From an uncultured Granulosicoccaceae bacterium (GTDB lineage Bacteria; Pseudomonadota; Gammaproteobacteria; Granulosicoccales; Granulosicoccaceae): a stretch of DNA of 64,000 bases. Position numbers and translations under genes: made by a program. The notes under the pieces are model-generated. The model was not told where the DNA came from. It did no database searches and was given only the letters and a program-made list of their open reading frames with translations. Every line of letters starts with the position of its first letter. Position 1 is the first letter of the stretch. The DNA lies in the NCBI GenBank assembly GCA_938006335.1, contig CALLMF010000005.1, positions 88,334 through 152,333 of the forward strand, written 5' to 3'. Below, piece after piece: positions 50,945 to 59,413 of this stretch.

Positions 50945-53434
50945 ATGGTGACGTCAGCAGATCAAACAAGCGAGGAGACCGTAGCGTGTCGTGCTCAGTC
51001 GAGTGCGTTGCAGCAGGCCATTGTGTTGCTTGTTGCGTTGCTTGCGCTCTGCCTGACGGCAACCAGCGCTTGGGCTAACGGTCCTGACGCCTCAGGCATA
51101 TCCCTGTCGACTCGGCTTGTGCCCCTGGATGGCAACCTCGTACGCGTCGAGCTCACCAACGATGGCTTGCAAGCGGTAAACGTACAAACGCGTGACACAC
51201 CTTTTGATACGATTCATGCGCACTCACTGTTGATTGTCGAGCGATCCTTGCGGGCGTGGTCGCCGTTGTCGCGTCTTCCCTACATAGGTCGCCTTGCCAA
51301 GCGCGAAGCGCCGCAGGCACATGAAGTACTCCTGTTGGAACCTGGCGAGACAGCATCGGCAGTTGTCGATGTCGGTGCTAACTACCAGGTGGATGTCGCT
51401 GAGCCGTATCGCATCACGCTCGCGCACGGATGGACCGCCAAAGCGGTAGACGACTACACCAGCCTCTCCCGTCAGTTTGGATCTACGGCGCGCACGGTAA
51501 TGATGTTGTCGCCCCGGTTGTCGGAAACAGTTGCACGCGCACGTACACCCAGCTTTGACGGATGCTCTACGGCTCAACAGTCCGACATCATCGCGGCGGC
51601 GGACGTGGCAGAGGACATCACCAACGAAGCTATCGATGCATTGGTATCCATTGCCGGTGTGGAGAGAAGCACCTCGCCGCGATATCGCACCTGGTTTGGT
51701 ACGTATGAGATGTCGCGTTACGCTCGTGTTCAAGACAACTTGTCGTCAATCAGCGACGCGCTCGCTGAGCGAACGGTCAACTACGTATGCGGTTGCTCGG
51801 ACGTCGGTGTCTATGCCTACGTCTATCCGAACCGTCCGTACGATGTCTACTTGTGCCCGGCGTTCTGGCGTGCCGATATCGATGGCACCGATTCGCGTGC
51901 GGGCACTATCGTGCATGAACTGTCGCATTTCTCTGCCGTTGCCGGCACTGGCGATCATCGCTATTCCCAGTCTGGCGCGCAGCAATTGGCTATTGAGAGT
52001 CCTGCGCTGGCAATCGATAACGCAGACAGTCATGAGTACTTTGCCGAAAACACGCCCTTGATCGCGATGGCAGGTTCGGGTGATCTTCTGGAAGACTCCA
52101 TGCCTGACGACGTTCAGTCCCTCTTTGCTGGCGAGTATGTTGAAGGTTTTGTCGCCGCAGGTGCTACGCAAACGTTCAGAACATCCGGCGTCACGCGTGT
52201 CCGGCTGGATTCGATCTCCGGTGACAGTGACCTCACGGTGTGGGGTAATGCCTCTCGATCAATGGAGCTGTGTCGCTCGATAGCGTCGCCGCCGTTGTCG
52301 GATCATTGCGACTTGTCTGGCGAAGACGTGTGGATCGAGGTGTACGGTTACTCATCTGCCGAGTTCAAGCTGGTTGTCATCGGTGAAGGTGAAAGCCTCG
52401 GAACGTCCATACCTCTGGTTGACAGTGCCATTGATGGAGACGTCTTGCAGGGGGTGGTCGAGCAAGGCGAGCTGTTGGCTTATGCCGTCAACGAAGGCAG
52501 TGTGATCGTGTTGGATTCTCTGGAAGGAGATGCCGATCTTTATGTATTCGAAGGTTTTGAAGCAACGCGCGATCGCGTTGTTTGCGTATCGTCGTCCGTG
52601 TCTTCCGTCGGAGCTGTGCGCGACTCCTGCACCGCTGATGCCGACGGCGCGCACCTGGCCGTCGTGTTCGGGTATCGCGCGGCAAGTTTCGAGCTCAGTG
52701 TGTCTGGTGGCGATATGACGGCACCCGATATCCCGGGTGATCCGATTGAGGCGAGTGATTCTGATGTTGCAAGGGATGACGACAGCGTCGCCCAGTTCAG
52801 CGGCGGAGCAGGTGGCTGTTCGGTCGGCGCGACGGCCCATGCGGGCGCAGCGGGTGCGGGTGGTGCCCTGCCAATGATGTGGCTGTTACTGATGATGCTC
52901 TGGATGCGGCGTGTGTCGCTGTCTGCTCCAGTTCCTCTGTCACTACTGTGTGGAATGATGGTGATGTCCAGCGCGTGCAGCAATAGCGGGCAAGGTGGCC
53001 ATAGTGGGGCGGCCGACCCGACGCCACGGGTGCACGTAGGGCTGGAGACAGCACCTCGAGGTGCTGATGCGGGTGTCATCACGGCATGGGTCGAGAACAC
53101 CAGCTCATCGGCTGTTGAGCTTCTGATCTGGAACACGCCTTTCGAGCAGCCTCTGTCAGCCGATATCTTCACGGTCACGCGCAATGGTGAGCCACTTCCC
53201 TATCAGGGACGGATGGTGAAACGGGCGTCACCGCAGCCTGGCGACTGGCTCGCGCTGTCGCCCGGTGAGCGCTTGACCGTCGATGTGGATCTTGCGCTGG
53301 CTTACGGAATCGAGGGTGCTGGAGATTACCGCGTTGCCCTTGCGCCGGTATCCATCGGCAGTAGCCTGCGGTTCAACGAGGGTTTCAGGGCCCATCTGGT
53401 GGGTGGCGACATGCGGTTTTCTGTCGTCGATTAG
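50945..53434 (+). CDS. M35-type (deuterolysin) metallopeptidase with internal sorting tail and fused lipoprotein-like domain
   Basis: The 829-residue product begins with a signal peptide (to about residue 45), then a beta domain (about 50-150), then an aspzincin metallopeptidase domain with HELSH at 324-328 and Asp337 in AGTGD as third zinc ligand. The NADSHEYFAEN block is typical of M35. Two PPC-like domains with the GDSDLTV and GDADLYV motifs follow. Residues about 620-656 look like a C-terminal sorting tail: GGCS, a glycine/alanine spacer, a membrane stretch and MRR. Yet the frame continues: from Met654 it encodes a perfect lipoprotein signal (lipobox Cys678) and a 150-residue domain similar to the N-terminal beta domain. 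It is secreted; the substrate is unknown. Confidence 0.82.
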   Translation: MVTSADQTSEETVACRAQSSALQQAIVLLVALLALCLTATSAWANGPDASGISLSTRLVPLDGNLVRVELTNDGLQAVNVQTRDTPFDTIHAHSLLIVERSLRAWSPLSRLPYIGRLAKREAPQAHEVLLLEPGETASAVVDVGANYQVDVAEPYRITLAHGWTAKAVDDYTSLSRQFGSTARTVMMLSPRLSETVARARTPSFDGCSTAQQSDIIAAADVAEDITNEAIDALVSIAGVERSTSPRYRTWFGTYEMSRYARVQDNLSSISDALAERTVNYVCGCSDVGVYAYVYPNRPYDVYLCPAFWRADIDGTDSRAGTIVHELSHFSAVAGTGDHRYSQSGAQQLAIESPALAIDNADSHEYFAENTPLIAMAGSGDLLEDSMPDDVQSLFAGEYVEGFVAAGATQTFRTSGVTRVRLDSISGDSDLTVWGNASRSMELCRSIASPPLSDHCDLSGEDVWIEVYGYSSAEFKLVVIGEGESLGTSIPLVDSAIDGDVLQGVVEQGELLAYAVNEGSVIVLDSLEGDADLYVFEGFEATRDRVVCVSSSVSSVGAVRDSCTADADGAHLAVVFGYRAASFELSVSGGDMTAPDIPGDPIEASDSDVARDDDSVAQFSGGAGGCSVGATAHAGAAGAGGALPMMWLLLMMLWMRRVSLSAPVPLSLLCGMMVMSSACSNSGQGGHSGAADPTPRVHVGLETAPRGADAGVITAWVENTSSSAVELLIWNTPFEQPLSADIFTVTRNGEPLPYQGRMVKRASPQPGDWLALSPGERLTVDVDLALAYGIEGAGDYRVALAPVSIGSSLRFNEGFRAHLVGGDMRFSVVD

Positions 53435-53443
53435 AGCATCGAA

Positions 53444-53474
53444 CTCTGGCCTCTCCTCTGGCCTCTCCTCTGGC
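53444..53474. repeat. 12-bp tandem repeat, 2.6 copies
   Basis: The unit CTCTGGCCTCTC is repeated twice exactly (53444-53455, 53456-53467), followed by a partial copy. It lies between the metallopeptidase stop and the tRNA-Ala promoter. No function is evident. Confidence 0.8.
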
Positions 53475-53489
53475 ACCGAACGTTGCTGA

Positions 53490-53518
53490 TTGACAGGCGC
53501 GCTTTGCATCCGTATTCT
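53490..53518 (+). promoter_or_regulatory. Sigma70 promoter of tRNA-Ala
   Basis: A perfect -35 TTGACA (53490-53495) and a -10 TATTCT (53513-53518) are separated by 17 bp. A GC-rich discriminator follows, as is common for stringently controlled stable RNA promoters. Transcription would begin about 8 bp before the mature tRNA. Confidence 0.85.
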
Positions 53519-53532
53519 CCCGCGCTCGGCAC

Positions 53533-53608
53533 GGGGCCATAGCTCAGCTGGGAGAGCGCCTGCATGGCATGCAGGAGGTCGGCGGTTCGATCCCGCCTGG
53601 CTCCACCA
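53533..53608 (+). tRNA. tRNA-Ala (anticodon GGC)
   Basis: The 76-base gene folds into a standard cloverleaf. The acceptor stem GGGGCCA pairs with TGGCTCC and contains the G3:U70 wobble that identifies alanine tRNAs. The anticodon stem CCTGC/GCAGG carries the loop ATGGCAT with anticodon GGC, reading GCC and GCU. The T loop is TTCGATC and the CCA end is encoded. Confidence 0.97.
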
Positions 53609-53630
53609 CCCTTATCCGATAGACGTGGCC

Positions 53631-53648
53631 CCTGGCTCCCACGCCAGG
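53631..53648. terminator. Possible hairpin after tRNA-Ala
   Basis: CCTGGC and GCCAGG form a 6-bp stem with a 6-base loop between the tRNA and the convergent exporter gene. There is no T-run, so termination activity is only a possibility. Confidence 0.3.
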
Positions 53649-53655
53649 ACATAGG

Positions 53656-54243
53656 TCACGTGGACAGCGCGGCGAGGGCCACCACGCCCAGCAGGGCCAG
53701 CGCCATGGCGATATTGACGGCACGCTGGCGCCTGGGAGACAGGTTCAAGGTTTTCAGCGCGATACCTGCGCCAAGCCACAACAGATGAATCGGTATCCAG
53801 ATCGCGTTGACGATCAGGAACTTGATCAGGGTTTCTGCGAGCCATGAGGTCTGGCCGAGCGAAAATCCGGCAAACAGCGTCGTGTTGACCACGTAGGCCT
53901 TCGGATTGAGTGCCTGCAGTAGCAGGGCGGCGCGTATGCCAGGCGCTCGCTGGCTCGGCATGAAATCGATCTGCGTGCCGACAAGAGCGACCCGCAACGC
54001 CAGCCAGGTGATGTAGGCCATCGAGATGATGGTGAGTACCTGACGAATCCCCGGATTCGCAACCACGGCTCCCGCGATCCCGCTCACGACGGCAAGCGCT
54101 ACCAGATTGGTACCGAGGCACAGACCAACGACATAGCGGTAACCCGCGTGTGCACCGAAGGCCGCGCCAACGCCAGCGGTAGACATGACACCCGGGCCGG
54201 GCGTGATGATCAGCAGAAAGACGGCAGAGGCAAATATCAGCAT
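53656..54243 (-). CDS. LysE/RhtB family amino-acid exporter
   Basis: This is a six-span inner-membrane exporter of 195 residues of the LysE superfamily, which export amino acids such as lysine, threonine or homoserine lactones. The TPGPGVM motif near the N-terminus and the NPKAYVV motif in the middle are the family signatures. The substrate cannot be set from sequence. The N-terminus is slightly short (the first span begins almost at once), so a start a few codons upstream is possible. Confidence 0.88.
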   Translation of the reverse strand: MLIFASAVFLLIITPGPGVMSTAGVGAAFGAHAGYRYVVGLCLGTNLVALAVVSGIAGAVVANPGIRQVLTIISMAYITWLALRVALVGTQIDFMPSQRAPGIRAALLLQALNPKAYVVNTTLFAGFSLGQTSWLAETLIKFLIVNAIWIPIHLLWLGAGIALKTLNLSPRRQRAVNIAMALALLGVVALAALST

Positions 54244-54274
54244 CGGCAGCAGCGCAAAGGATGGTGCGTCAAGC

Positions 54275-54302
54275 CTTGAAAATCATGTGGCAGTCAGCAT
54301 CT
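54275..54302 (+). promoter_or_regulatory. Candidate sigma32 promoter of the hsp20 gene
   Basis: CTTGAAA (54275-54281) fits the sigma32 -35 element exactly. A weak CAGCATCT follows after 13 bp as a possible -10. The pair lies about 75 bp before the hsp20 ATG. Confidence 0.4.
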
Positions 54303-54375
54303 TCATGTCGTTGCCGGGGTCTCCATGAGAATCGGCGACATTTGCTATTGCTCACTTACAGAGAAGGCTTGAAAC

Positions 54376-54843
54376 ATGAAAATTGATCTAACTCCCCTCT
54401 ACGCTAACACTGTCGGCTACGACCGTTTCGGCTCCCTGCTGGATGCCGCGATGAACACCGAGCGACAAGGCGGCGGATATCCCCCCTACGACATCGAGCT
54501 CGTCAACGAGAACCGCTACGCGATTACTCTGGCGGTAGCCGGCTTCTCCGAAGCCGAGATCGACGTCCAGGTTGAAAAGGGCGTCTTGAGTGTGCGCGGC
54601 AAGCGCGAGGCGCAGACCAGCGATTCACGCTATCTGCACCGCGGCATAGCCACACGCTCCTTCGAACGCAAGTTCAACCTTGCAGACCACGTCGAAGTCA
54701 CTGACGCTCGGCTCGACAATGGATTGCTCAAGATCGCATTGGTGCGGGAAATTCCTGACGCGATGAAGCCACGCCGGATACCGGTTGTCGGCAGTCAACC
54801 AGCACTGGAAGGCGACGTCGATACCACAGTCGACAAGGCCTGA
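54376..54843 (+). CDS. Small heat-shock protein (Hsp20/IbpA type)
   Basis: This is an alpha-crystallin-type holdase of 155 residues that binds unfolding proteins. It has the IbpA-like N-terminus (DLTPLYANTVGYDRFGSLLD), the alpha-crystallin domain at about 38-125 (YDIELVNENRYAITLAVAGF; GVLSVRGKRE; RSFERKFNL), and a C-terminal RRIPV tail of the IxI/V type that binds a neighbouring subunit. A GAGAAGG Shine-Dalgarno is present. Tandem hairpins end the gene. Confidence 0.95.
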   Translation: MKIDLTPLYANTVGYDRFGSLLDAAMNTERQGGGYPPYDIELVNENRYAITLAVAGFSEAEIDVQVEKGVLSVRGKREAQTSDSRYLHRGIATRSFERKFNLADHVEVTDARLDNGLLKIALVREIPDAMKPRRIPVVGSQPALEGDVDTTVDKA

Positions 54844-54858
54844 TGTGACCTGAGGTAT

Positions 54859-54877
54859 CGCGGGCAGGGAGCCCGCG
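54859..54877. terminator. First hairpin between hsp20 and flgM
   Basis: CGCGGGC-AGGGA-GCCCGCG is a perfect 7-bp stem with a 5-base loop, 15 bp after the hsp20 stop. Confidence 0.5.
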
Positions 54878-54880
54878 AGG

Positions 54881-54912
54881 CAGGGAGGGCCGGATCTTTC
54901 CGGCCCTCCCTG
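54881..54912. terminator. Strong hairpin between hsp20 and flgM (bidirectional)
   Basis: CAGGGAGGGCCGG (54881-54893) and CCGGCCCTCCCTG (54900-54912) form a perfect 13-bp stem with a 6-base loop. It lies exactly between two convergent genes and is symmetric, so it can serve both. No long T-run is present on either side. Confidence 0.65.
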
Positions 54913-54917
54913 TGCTG

Positions 54918-55163
54918 CTAGGCAGCGTTTCTTTCGTGTTCGATGAATCGGTCGGCAACGCTCAGGTAGTCGATCTCGTAGGTACCCGCCTCGATGGCGG
55001 CCTTGAGCCTCGCGACCTTCTCGTGATCAAAGCGTCTATTAGCCGCCTTGCGCGGCTTGCGCTTGCGCGATTCGCGCGCGGCGTTCAGATCGGTGACCGT
55101 CGCTTTCCCTGCGGCGTCCCGTTTTGATGTGACACATGACGTGTCCTTTTTCTGCTCAGACAT
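54918..55163 (-). CDS. flgM: Anti-sigma28 factor FlgM-like protein
   Basis: FlgM holds the flagellar sigma factor FliA inactive until the hook is complete. The 81-residue product is basic in the first half and carries the FlgM domain in the second: KVARLKAAIEAGTYEIDYLS, followed by VADRFIEHE. The pattern xxGTYxIDxxxxA is the family core. A start at 55163 with AGAGGT eight bases upstream is chosen. The nearby fliA gene supports the call. The sequence is short, so the match rests mainly on the C-terminal helices. Confidence 0.78.
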   Translation of the reverse strand: MSEQKKDTSCVTSKRDAAGKATVTDLNAARESRKRKPRKAANRRFDHEKVARLKAAIEAGTYEIDYLSVADRFIEHERNAA

Positions 55164-55570
55164 GACGTAATACCTCTTCGGAATCCTTTGGTCGCTGCTG
55201 CGACGCGGATGCTTCTCGTTGTTATGTGACCCAGCGCCAGTCTCCACCGTCCGAGAGAACTGTCGGGCAAGCTGCGCCCTGGGCTACAGACGGCATCGGC
55301 GCGGCGGCACAGCAATGAACTGCTGGCGGCCTGTACACCGGGTCGAGTCACGAAACCCGCGTCGATGAGAGTGATCTTTGCCACCTGTATCAAGGCTTGG
55401 CAGGATTTTGTGGGGTCTGATCGCGGTCGCTGTGAGTGGCGATCATCAACGTATTTCCTACTCGACACTCGTCAATTCTTTGTCTTGTTGCCAGTGTCTT
55501 CTATGCTCTGTGATGTAACTCACGCAATCCGCTGTTGTACGCCGGCTGAAGGGCCGGTGGAGAAAACCAC
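55164..55570. other. Divergent region between flgM and fleQ
   Basis: This 407-bp region has no supported gene; the small open frames in it lack Shine-Dalgarno sites and family features. A sigma70-type promoter for fleQ is seen near its right end (see separate entry). No sigma28 promoter was recognised upstream of flgM. Confidence 0.5.
55480..55507 (+). promoter_or_regulatory. Candidate sigma70 promoter of fleQ
   Basis: TTGTCT (55480-55485) and TATGCT (55502-55507) are separated by 16 bp. Transcription would begin near 55514, about 57 bp before the fleQ ATG, which has a GGTGGAG Shine-Dalgarno. Confidence 0.45.
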
Positions 55571-57025
55571 ATGACCAGCAGGAACGGCCCTCGAAAAATC
55601 CTCATTGTCGATCAGGATGCGGACAGCGCGCAGCGCTTGTCGCACCAATTGCAGTTCATCGACTACGGCACCAAGATTCTCTCCACGCACGAGCTGGTGG
55701 AGAGTCTGGGGGGATTCACCGACTTCTCGGCAATCATCGTTGCCAACTTCCATGGCATCGTGGACTGGACTCGGGGGCTCAAGGCCAAACATGAGGCCTG
55801 TCCTCCGTTCATCCTGAGTCTCGGCAATCAGCCCTCCGATCTCGCCAAGTCCGACATAGACGAGCAATTCATCGGTGTGCTCAAGGCCGACGTGCGGTAT
55901 TCGGCCTTGTCCGATGCCTTGCACAAGGCCGAGGTGCGGGGCTCCGCCAACGTGGCACCCAGTACCGAGCCACAGCAGAATCCGGAGCTGTTCCGCAGCC
56001 TGGTGGGCAACAGCCGCGCCATCCAGCGTGTACGCAAGATGATCGACCAGGTTGCACCCACCGAAGCCACCGTGCTCATCCTTGGTGAATCCGGGACCGG
56101 CAAGGAGGTAGTGGCGCGCAACATCCACTACTACTCCAATCGCCGCAACAAGCCGTTCGTGCCGATCAACTGTGGTGCCATTCCGGGCGAGTTGCTCGAA
56201 AGCGAGCTGTTCGGTCACGAGAAGGGATCGTTCACCGGAGCGGTCGGTGCGCGCCAGGGGCGATTCGAGCTCGCTGAAGGTGGCACGATCTTCCTCGACG
56301 AAATCGGCGATATGCCGTTGCCCATGCAGGTGAAGTTGCTGCGCGTGATTCAGGAGCGCTCGTTCGAGCGTGTCGGCAGCAACAAGAGCATCCGATCGGA
56401 CGTGCGCATCGTTGCCGCGACGCACCGCGACCTCGAGCAGTTGATCTCCGATGGAACCTTTCGCGAAGATCTGTACTACCGTCTCAACGTGTTCCCGGTA
56501 GAGATGCCTCCCTTGTCGAGCCGTGCGGAAGATCTGCCGCTGCTGGTGAACGAGCTGATCACACGCCTCGAGCACGAGAAGAAGTCCTCCGTACGCCTCA
56601 CGCCCGGTGCCATGATGGCGCTATGCAACTACGACTGGCCCGGCAACGTCCGCGAGCTTGCCAACCTGATGGAACGCATGACCATCCTCCACCCCTATGG
56701 TGTTGTGGATGCAGCGGACCTGCCGAGCAAGATGTCTCCTCACGGGCGTGCTTCAGCCGCTCGTAGCGATGATGCCCAGGCCTCGGGACTCCCGATGATG
56801 CAGGGCCTGCCTCAGGTGGCGCTGAACAACAAGCCCCGCCTGCCGCGTGATGGTATCGACCTGAAGCAGCACCTCACCGAGATCGAGATCTCGCTCATCG
56901 AGCAGTCCCTGGACGAGTGCTCGGGGGTAGTCGCTCACGCCGCCAATCGTCTGAAGATCCGACGGACCACACTGGTGGAGAAGATGCGCAAGTACGGAAT
57001 CCAGCGTCCGGAAGAGGTTTCCTGA
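55571..57025 (+). CDS. fleQ: Flagellar master regulator FleQ (FlrA), sigma54 activator
   Basis: FleQ activates flagellar genes with sigma54 and, in Pseudomonas, switches to control biofilm genes by binding c-di-GMP. The 484-residue product has an N-terminal FleQ receiver-like domain without a clear phosphoacceptor Asp, then LFRS at 140-143, Walker A GESGTGKE at 172-179, Arg183, the GSFTGA loop and [11 protein letters not shown] and Arg183 match the c-di-GMP-contact residues known in Pseudomonas FleQ. The C-terminal helix-turn-helix ([14 protein letters not shown]) is highly conserved. fleN follows after 171 bp. Confidence 0.95.
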   Translation: MTSRNGPRKILIVDQDADSAQRLSHQLQFIDYGTKILSTHELVESLGGFTDFSAIIVANFHGIVDWTRGLKAKHEACPPFILSLGNQPSDLAKSDIDEQFIGVLKADVRYSALSDALHKAEVRGSANVAPSTEPQQNPELFRSLVGNSRAIQRVRKMIDQVAPTEATVLILGESGTGKEVVARNIHYYSNRRNKPFVPINCGAIPGELLESELFGHEKGSFTGAVGARQGRFELAEGGTIFLDEIGDMPLPMQVKLLRVIQERSFERVGSNKSIRSDVRIVAATHRDLEQLISDGTFREDLYYRLNVFPVEMPPLSSRAEDLPLLVNELITRLEHEKKSSVRLTPGAMMALCNYDWPGNVRELANLMERMTILHPYGVVDAADLPSKMSPHGRASAARSDDAQASGLPMMQGLPQVALNNKPRLPRDGIDLKQHLTEIEISLIEQSLDECSGVVAHAANRLKIRRTTLVEKMRKYGIQRPEEVS

Positions 57026-57196
57026 TCCAGTAATGCGGGACGGATCGCAGTTTTGGCGATTCCCCTGATTCATGGCGCGCTCTGATTGAAGCCTGAGGGC
57101 TTCGTGGTTCGAGACTTGCTCCTTTGACACGCATCCACGCGACGTGGCCGTTTTTTGGCCCCGGTGTGTCCCTGTTTGTTACTGGAGGTAGTTTCA

Positions 57197-58096
57197 TTGT
57201 CCGCGACCCCATGTCGTGATCGTCGCGATGCGCAAGGCTTCACGCCTGCGATCCGTGCGCGTCACCGACCTGTGCAGACCATCGCCGTTGGCGGGGTCAA
57301 GGGCGGCGTCGGGCGCTCCACGATCGCGGCCAATCTGGCGGTCACGCTCGCCCGGCGCGGTATCGACACGCTGTTGCTCGATGCTTGCTACGCCGAGGGC
57401 GGCGCCGCTCGTTCCATGGGAATGAGCCCCTCTACCAGCGTCGATAGCGTCCTCAAAGGGGATGCCGAGCTCGCCTCCTTGCTGAATGACGGACCGGAAG
57501 GTCTGAAGGTGATCGCGTCGAGTTTTGGTGACATCGAATTGTCACGACTGTCGCAATTTGATCACGCCACCCTGATCGCGCTCTTAAGTCAGCTGCAGGT
57601 CGATGCCGATACATTAATTGTGGACACACCGGCCGGGCTCACCGATGCGAGCCTGACCTATGCGAGTGCCGCTCGCGAAGTGTTACTGGTGATCACGGGC
57701 GAACAAACCTCCATTGAAGCGACTGCGATGGCGATGCGCGAATTGAATTCCCGATATCGACGCCGACGGTTTCGCATTCTGGTCAATCGGGTCGAAAGCG
57801 CAAGCCATGGGCGAGAGGTTTTCGGCGAACTGGTACGCGAATTGGGTGACGACATCGACGTCTTGCTCGATCACGTCGCGTCCATCCCCGAGGACGAGCG
57901 CTTCAGTGAAGCGGGCGAGACCCATCAGACAGTAGTGCTTGGCCATCCGCGATCCGCAGCTGCGTTGGCAATAACAAAACTCGCCGAGCGTGTTGCTCGG
58001 TGGGCCAGACCTTCATCCCCTTCGGGACACATTGAATTTTACGTCGAGCGACTGGTACAAGCCGCCGGCCCCCACCTGGTGAGAGCGACAGCGTGA
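57197..58096 (+). CDS. fleN: Flagellar number regulator FleN (FlhG), MinD-type ATPase
   Basis: FleN/FlhG is a MinD-like ATPase that limits flagellar number and antagonizes FleQ. The start chosen is the TTG at 57197, with a TGGAGGTA Shine-Dalgarno seven bases upstream; it gives 299 residues. The deviant Walker A reads GGVKGGVGRST, and IVDTPAGLTDASLTY gives the switch II region. A C-terminal basic and amphipathic segment follows. The stop overlaps the GTG of fliA by 4 bp. flhF, which commonly precedes it, is absent here. Confidence 0.93.
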   Translation: MSATPCRDRRDAQGFTPAIRARHRPVQTIAVGGVKGGVGRSTIAANLAVTLARRGIDTLLLDACYAEGGAARSMGMSPSTSVDSVLKGDAELASLLNDGPEGLKVIASSFGDIELSRLSQFDHATLIALLSQLQVDADTLIVDTPAGLTDASLTYASAAREVLLVITGEQTSIEATAMAMRELNSRYRRRRFRILVNRVESASHGREVFGELVRELGDDIDVLLDHVASIPEDERFSEAGETHQTVVLGHPRSAAALAITKLAERVARWARPSSPSGHIEFYVERLVQAAGPHLVRATA

Positions 58097-58821
58097 ACGC
58101 ACATGCGATGTATAACGAGGTGGAAACCGTCGAGCCCGATGGGCTCGTGGCGGCGAACGCCAATCTGGTCAAGCGCATCGCGTTTCACCTCATGAACCGC
58201 TTGCCGCCCAGCGTGCAAGCGGAAGACCTCATTCAAGCCGGCATGATCGGGCTGTTGGAAGCAGCCACGCATTACGACCCTTCGCAAGGCGCAAGCTTCG
58301 AGACCTACGCGGGTATTCGCGTGCGTGGTGCGATGCTGGATGAGATTCGTCGATCGGACTGGACGCCGCGTTCAGTGCATCGAAAGTCGCGTGAAGCTGC
58401 CGAGGTACTACGTAGCATCGAGCAGGAAAACGGACGCGATGCCAAGGCGCGCGATGTTGCCTCGCAACTCGGCATCGAGCTGAAGGCGTATCACACGATT
58501 CTTACTGAAAGCTCTGCGGCGCACGTCTTCAGTTTCGATCAACCGGACGAGAGCACCGGCGAAACCATGGCATTGCCAAAGAGCGATGAAGCCACCCCCG
58601 GCGAGCAGGTGGAGTATCAATCGTTTCGCGAAGCCCTTGCGCTGGCCATCAAGAATCTGCCGGAACGCGAGAGCCTCGTCATGTCGTTGTACTACGACGA
58701 AGACCTGAATCTGCGCGAGATCGGCGAAATTCTCGGTGTCAGTGAGTCACGCGTTTGCCAGATCCACGGTCAAGCGCTGAATCGTCTCAAGGTGCGATTG
58801 AGCGAATGGACACAACGCTGA
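58093..58821 (+). CDS. fliA: Flagellar sigma factor FliA (sigma28)
   Basis: FliA directs RNA polymerase to late flagellar and chemotaxis genes. The 242-residue product has region 2 (LVKRIAFHLMNRLPPSVQAEDLIQ), FETYAGIRVRGAMLDEIRR, region 3, and region 4 with LPERESLVMSLYYDEDLNLREIGEILGVSESRVCQIH. The GTG start overlaps the fleN stop. The chemotaxis genes that follow fliA in Pseudomonas are not present in this window. Confidence 0.96.
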   Translation: MNAHAMYNEVETVEPDGLVAANANLVKRIAFHLMNRLPPSVQAEDLIQAGMIGLLEAATHYDPSQGASFETYAGIRVRGAMLDEIRRSDWTPRSVHRKSREAAEVLRSIEQENGRDAKARDVASQLGIELKAYHTILTESSAAHVFSFDQPDESTGETMALPKSDEATPGEQVEYQSFREALALAIKNLPERESLVMSLYYDEDLNLREIGEILGVSESRVCQIHGQALNRLKVRLSEWTQR

Positions 58822-58855
58822 TCACTACTGTCTGCCTACGTATGCGGAGAATCCT

Positions 58856-59314
58856 GTGATGGTGACCCAGGACGGCCAGTGGTATGTGCAGAAGGGCTCG
58901 CGCGTGCAGGGGCCGTTCTCGCCTGACGAAGTGGGCCGCTTTCTGCTGCTTGGTCGCGTGCGTAACACCGACCGGGTAAGCCGTGACGGTGAATTGTGGG
59001 AGCCGGTCACTCAGGTGCCGGAGCTGATACCGGAAGAGTTGCTCGACCTGCACTCCGACAGTGGCTGGCAACGCTATTTGAACGTTCACGCCGAGCAGGA
59101 TGAGCGGGCGCTGGCCACCGTTCGCAAGAACGGCACGGAGCGGCGTGCGGCGTCGCCACCCACTCCACAGCAGCGGGTACGTGATGCCTGGGCCAGTATC
59201 CCGCCGCCGCGCTCCTCGGCGTCGACTGTGCTGCCATGGACGCTACTCGGCGTCACGCTTGCGGCGCTGTGCGTCGTGATCTGGCTCAACTCCACCACCG
59301 GAACCGGAATCTGA
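58856..59314 (+). CDS. GYF_2 domain membrane protein
   Basis: The 152-residue product (GTG at 58856; an ATG at 58859 is equally possible) begins with a GYF_2/DUF4339-type domain: WYVQKGSRVQGPFSPDEV, then RFLLLGRVRNTDRVSRDG and LWEPV. A polar middle follows, and a single membrane span at about 124-143 near the C-terminus. Such domains usually mediate protein contacts at membranes, but no specific role is known. A GGAG Shine-Dalgarno precedes it. It lies 34 bp after fliA and 99 bp before the GGDEF gene, so it may belong to the flagellar unit. Confidence 0.78.
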   Translation: MMVTQDGQWYVQKGSRVQGPFSPDEVGRFLLLGRVRNTDRVSRDGELWEPVTQVPELIPEELLDLHSDSGWQRYLNVHAEQDERALATVRKNGTERRAASPPTPQQRVRDAWASIPPPRSSASTVLPWTLLGVTLAALCVVIWLNSTTGTGI

Positions 59315-59413
59315 GCCCGCTGGACTCCGAGAGCCGCTGCCAGCCGCCGTCGTGAACAGGCTGGTCCGTGCATTGCAAGTCTCTGTGCATATCGCCTACG
59401 AGAACCCGGACCT

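Noticed and set aside
55365..55574. Small open frame in the flgM-fleQ gap
   Set aside because: No Shine-Dalgarno, no domain, and it crosses the likely fleQ promoter.
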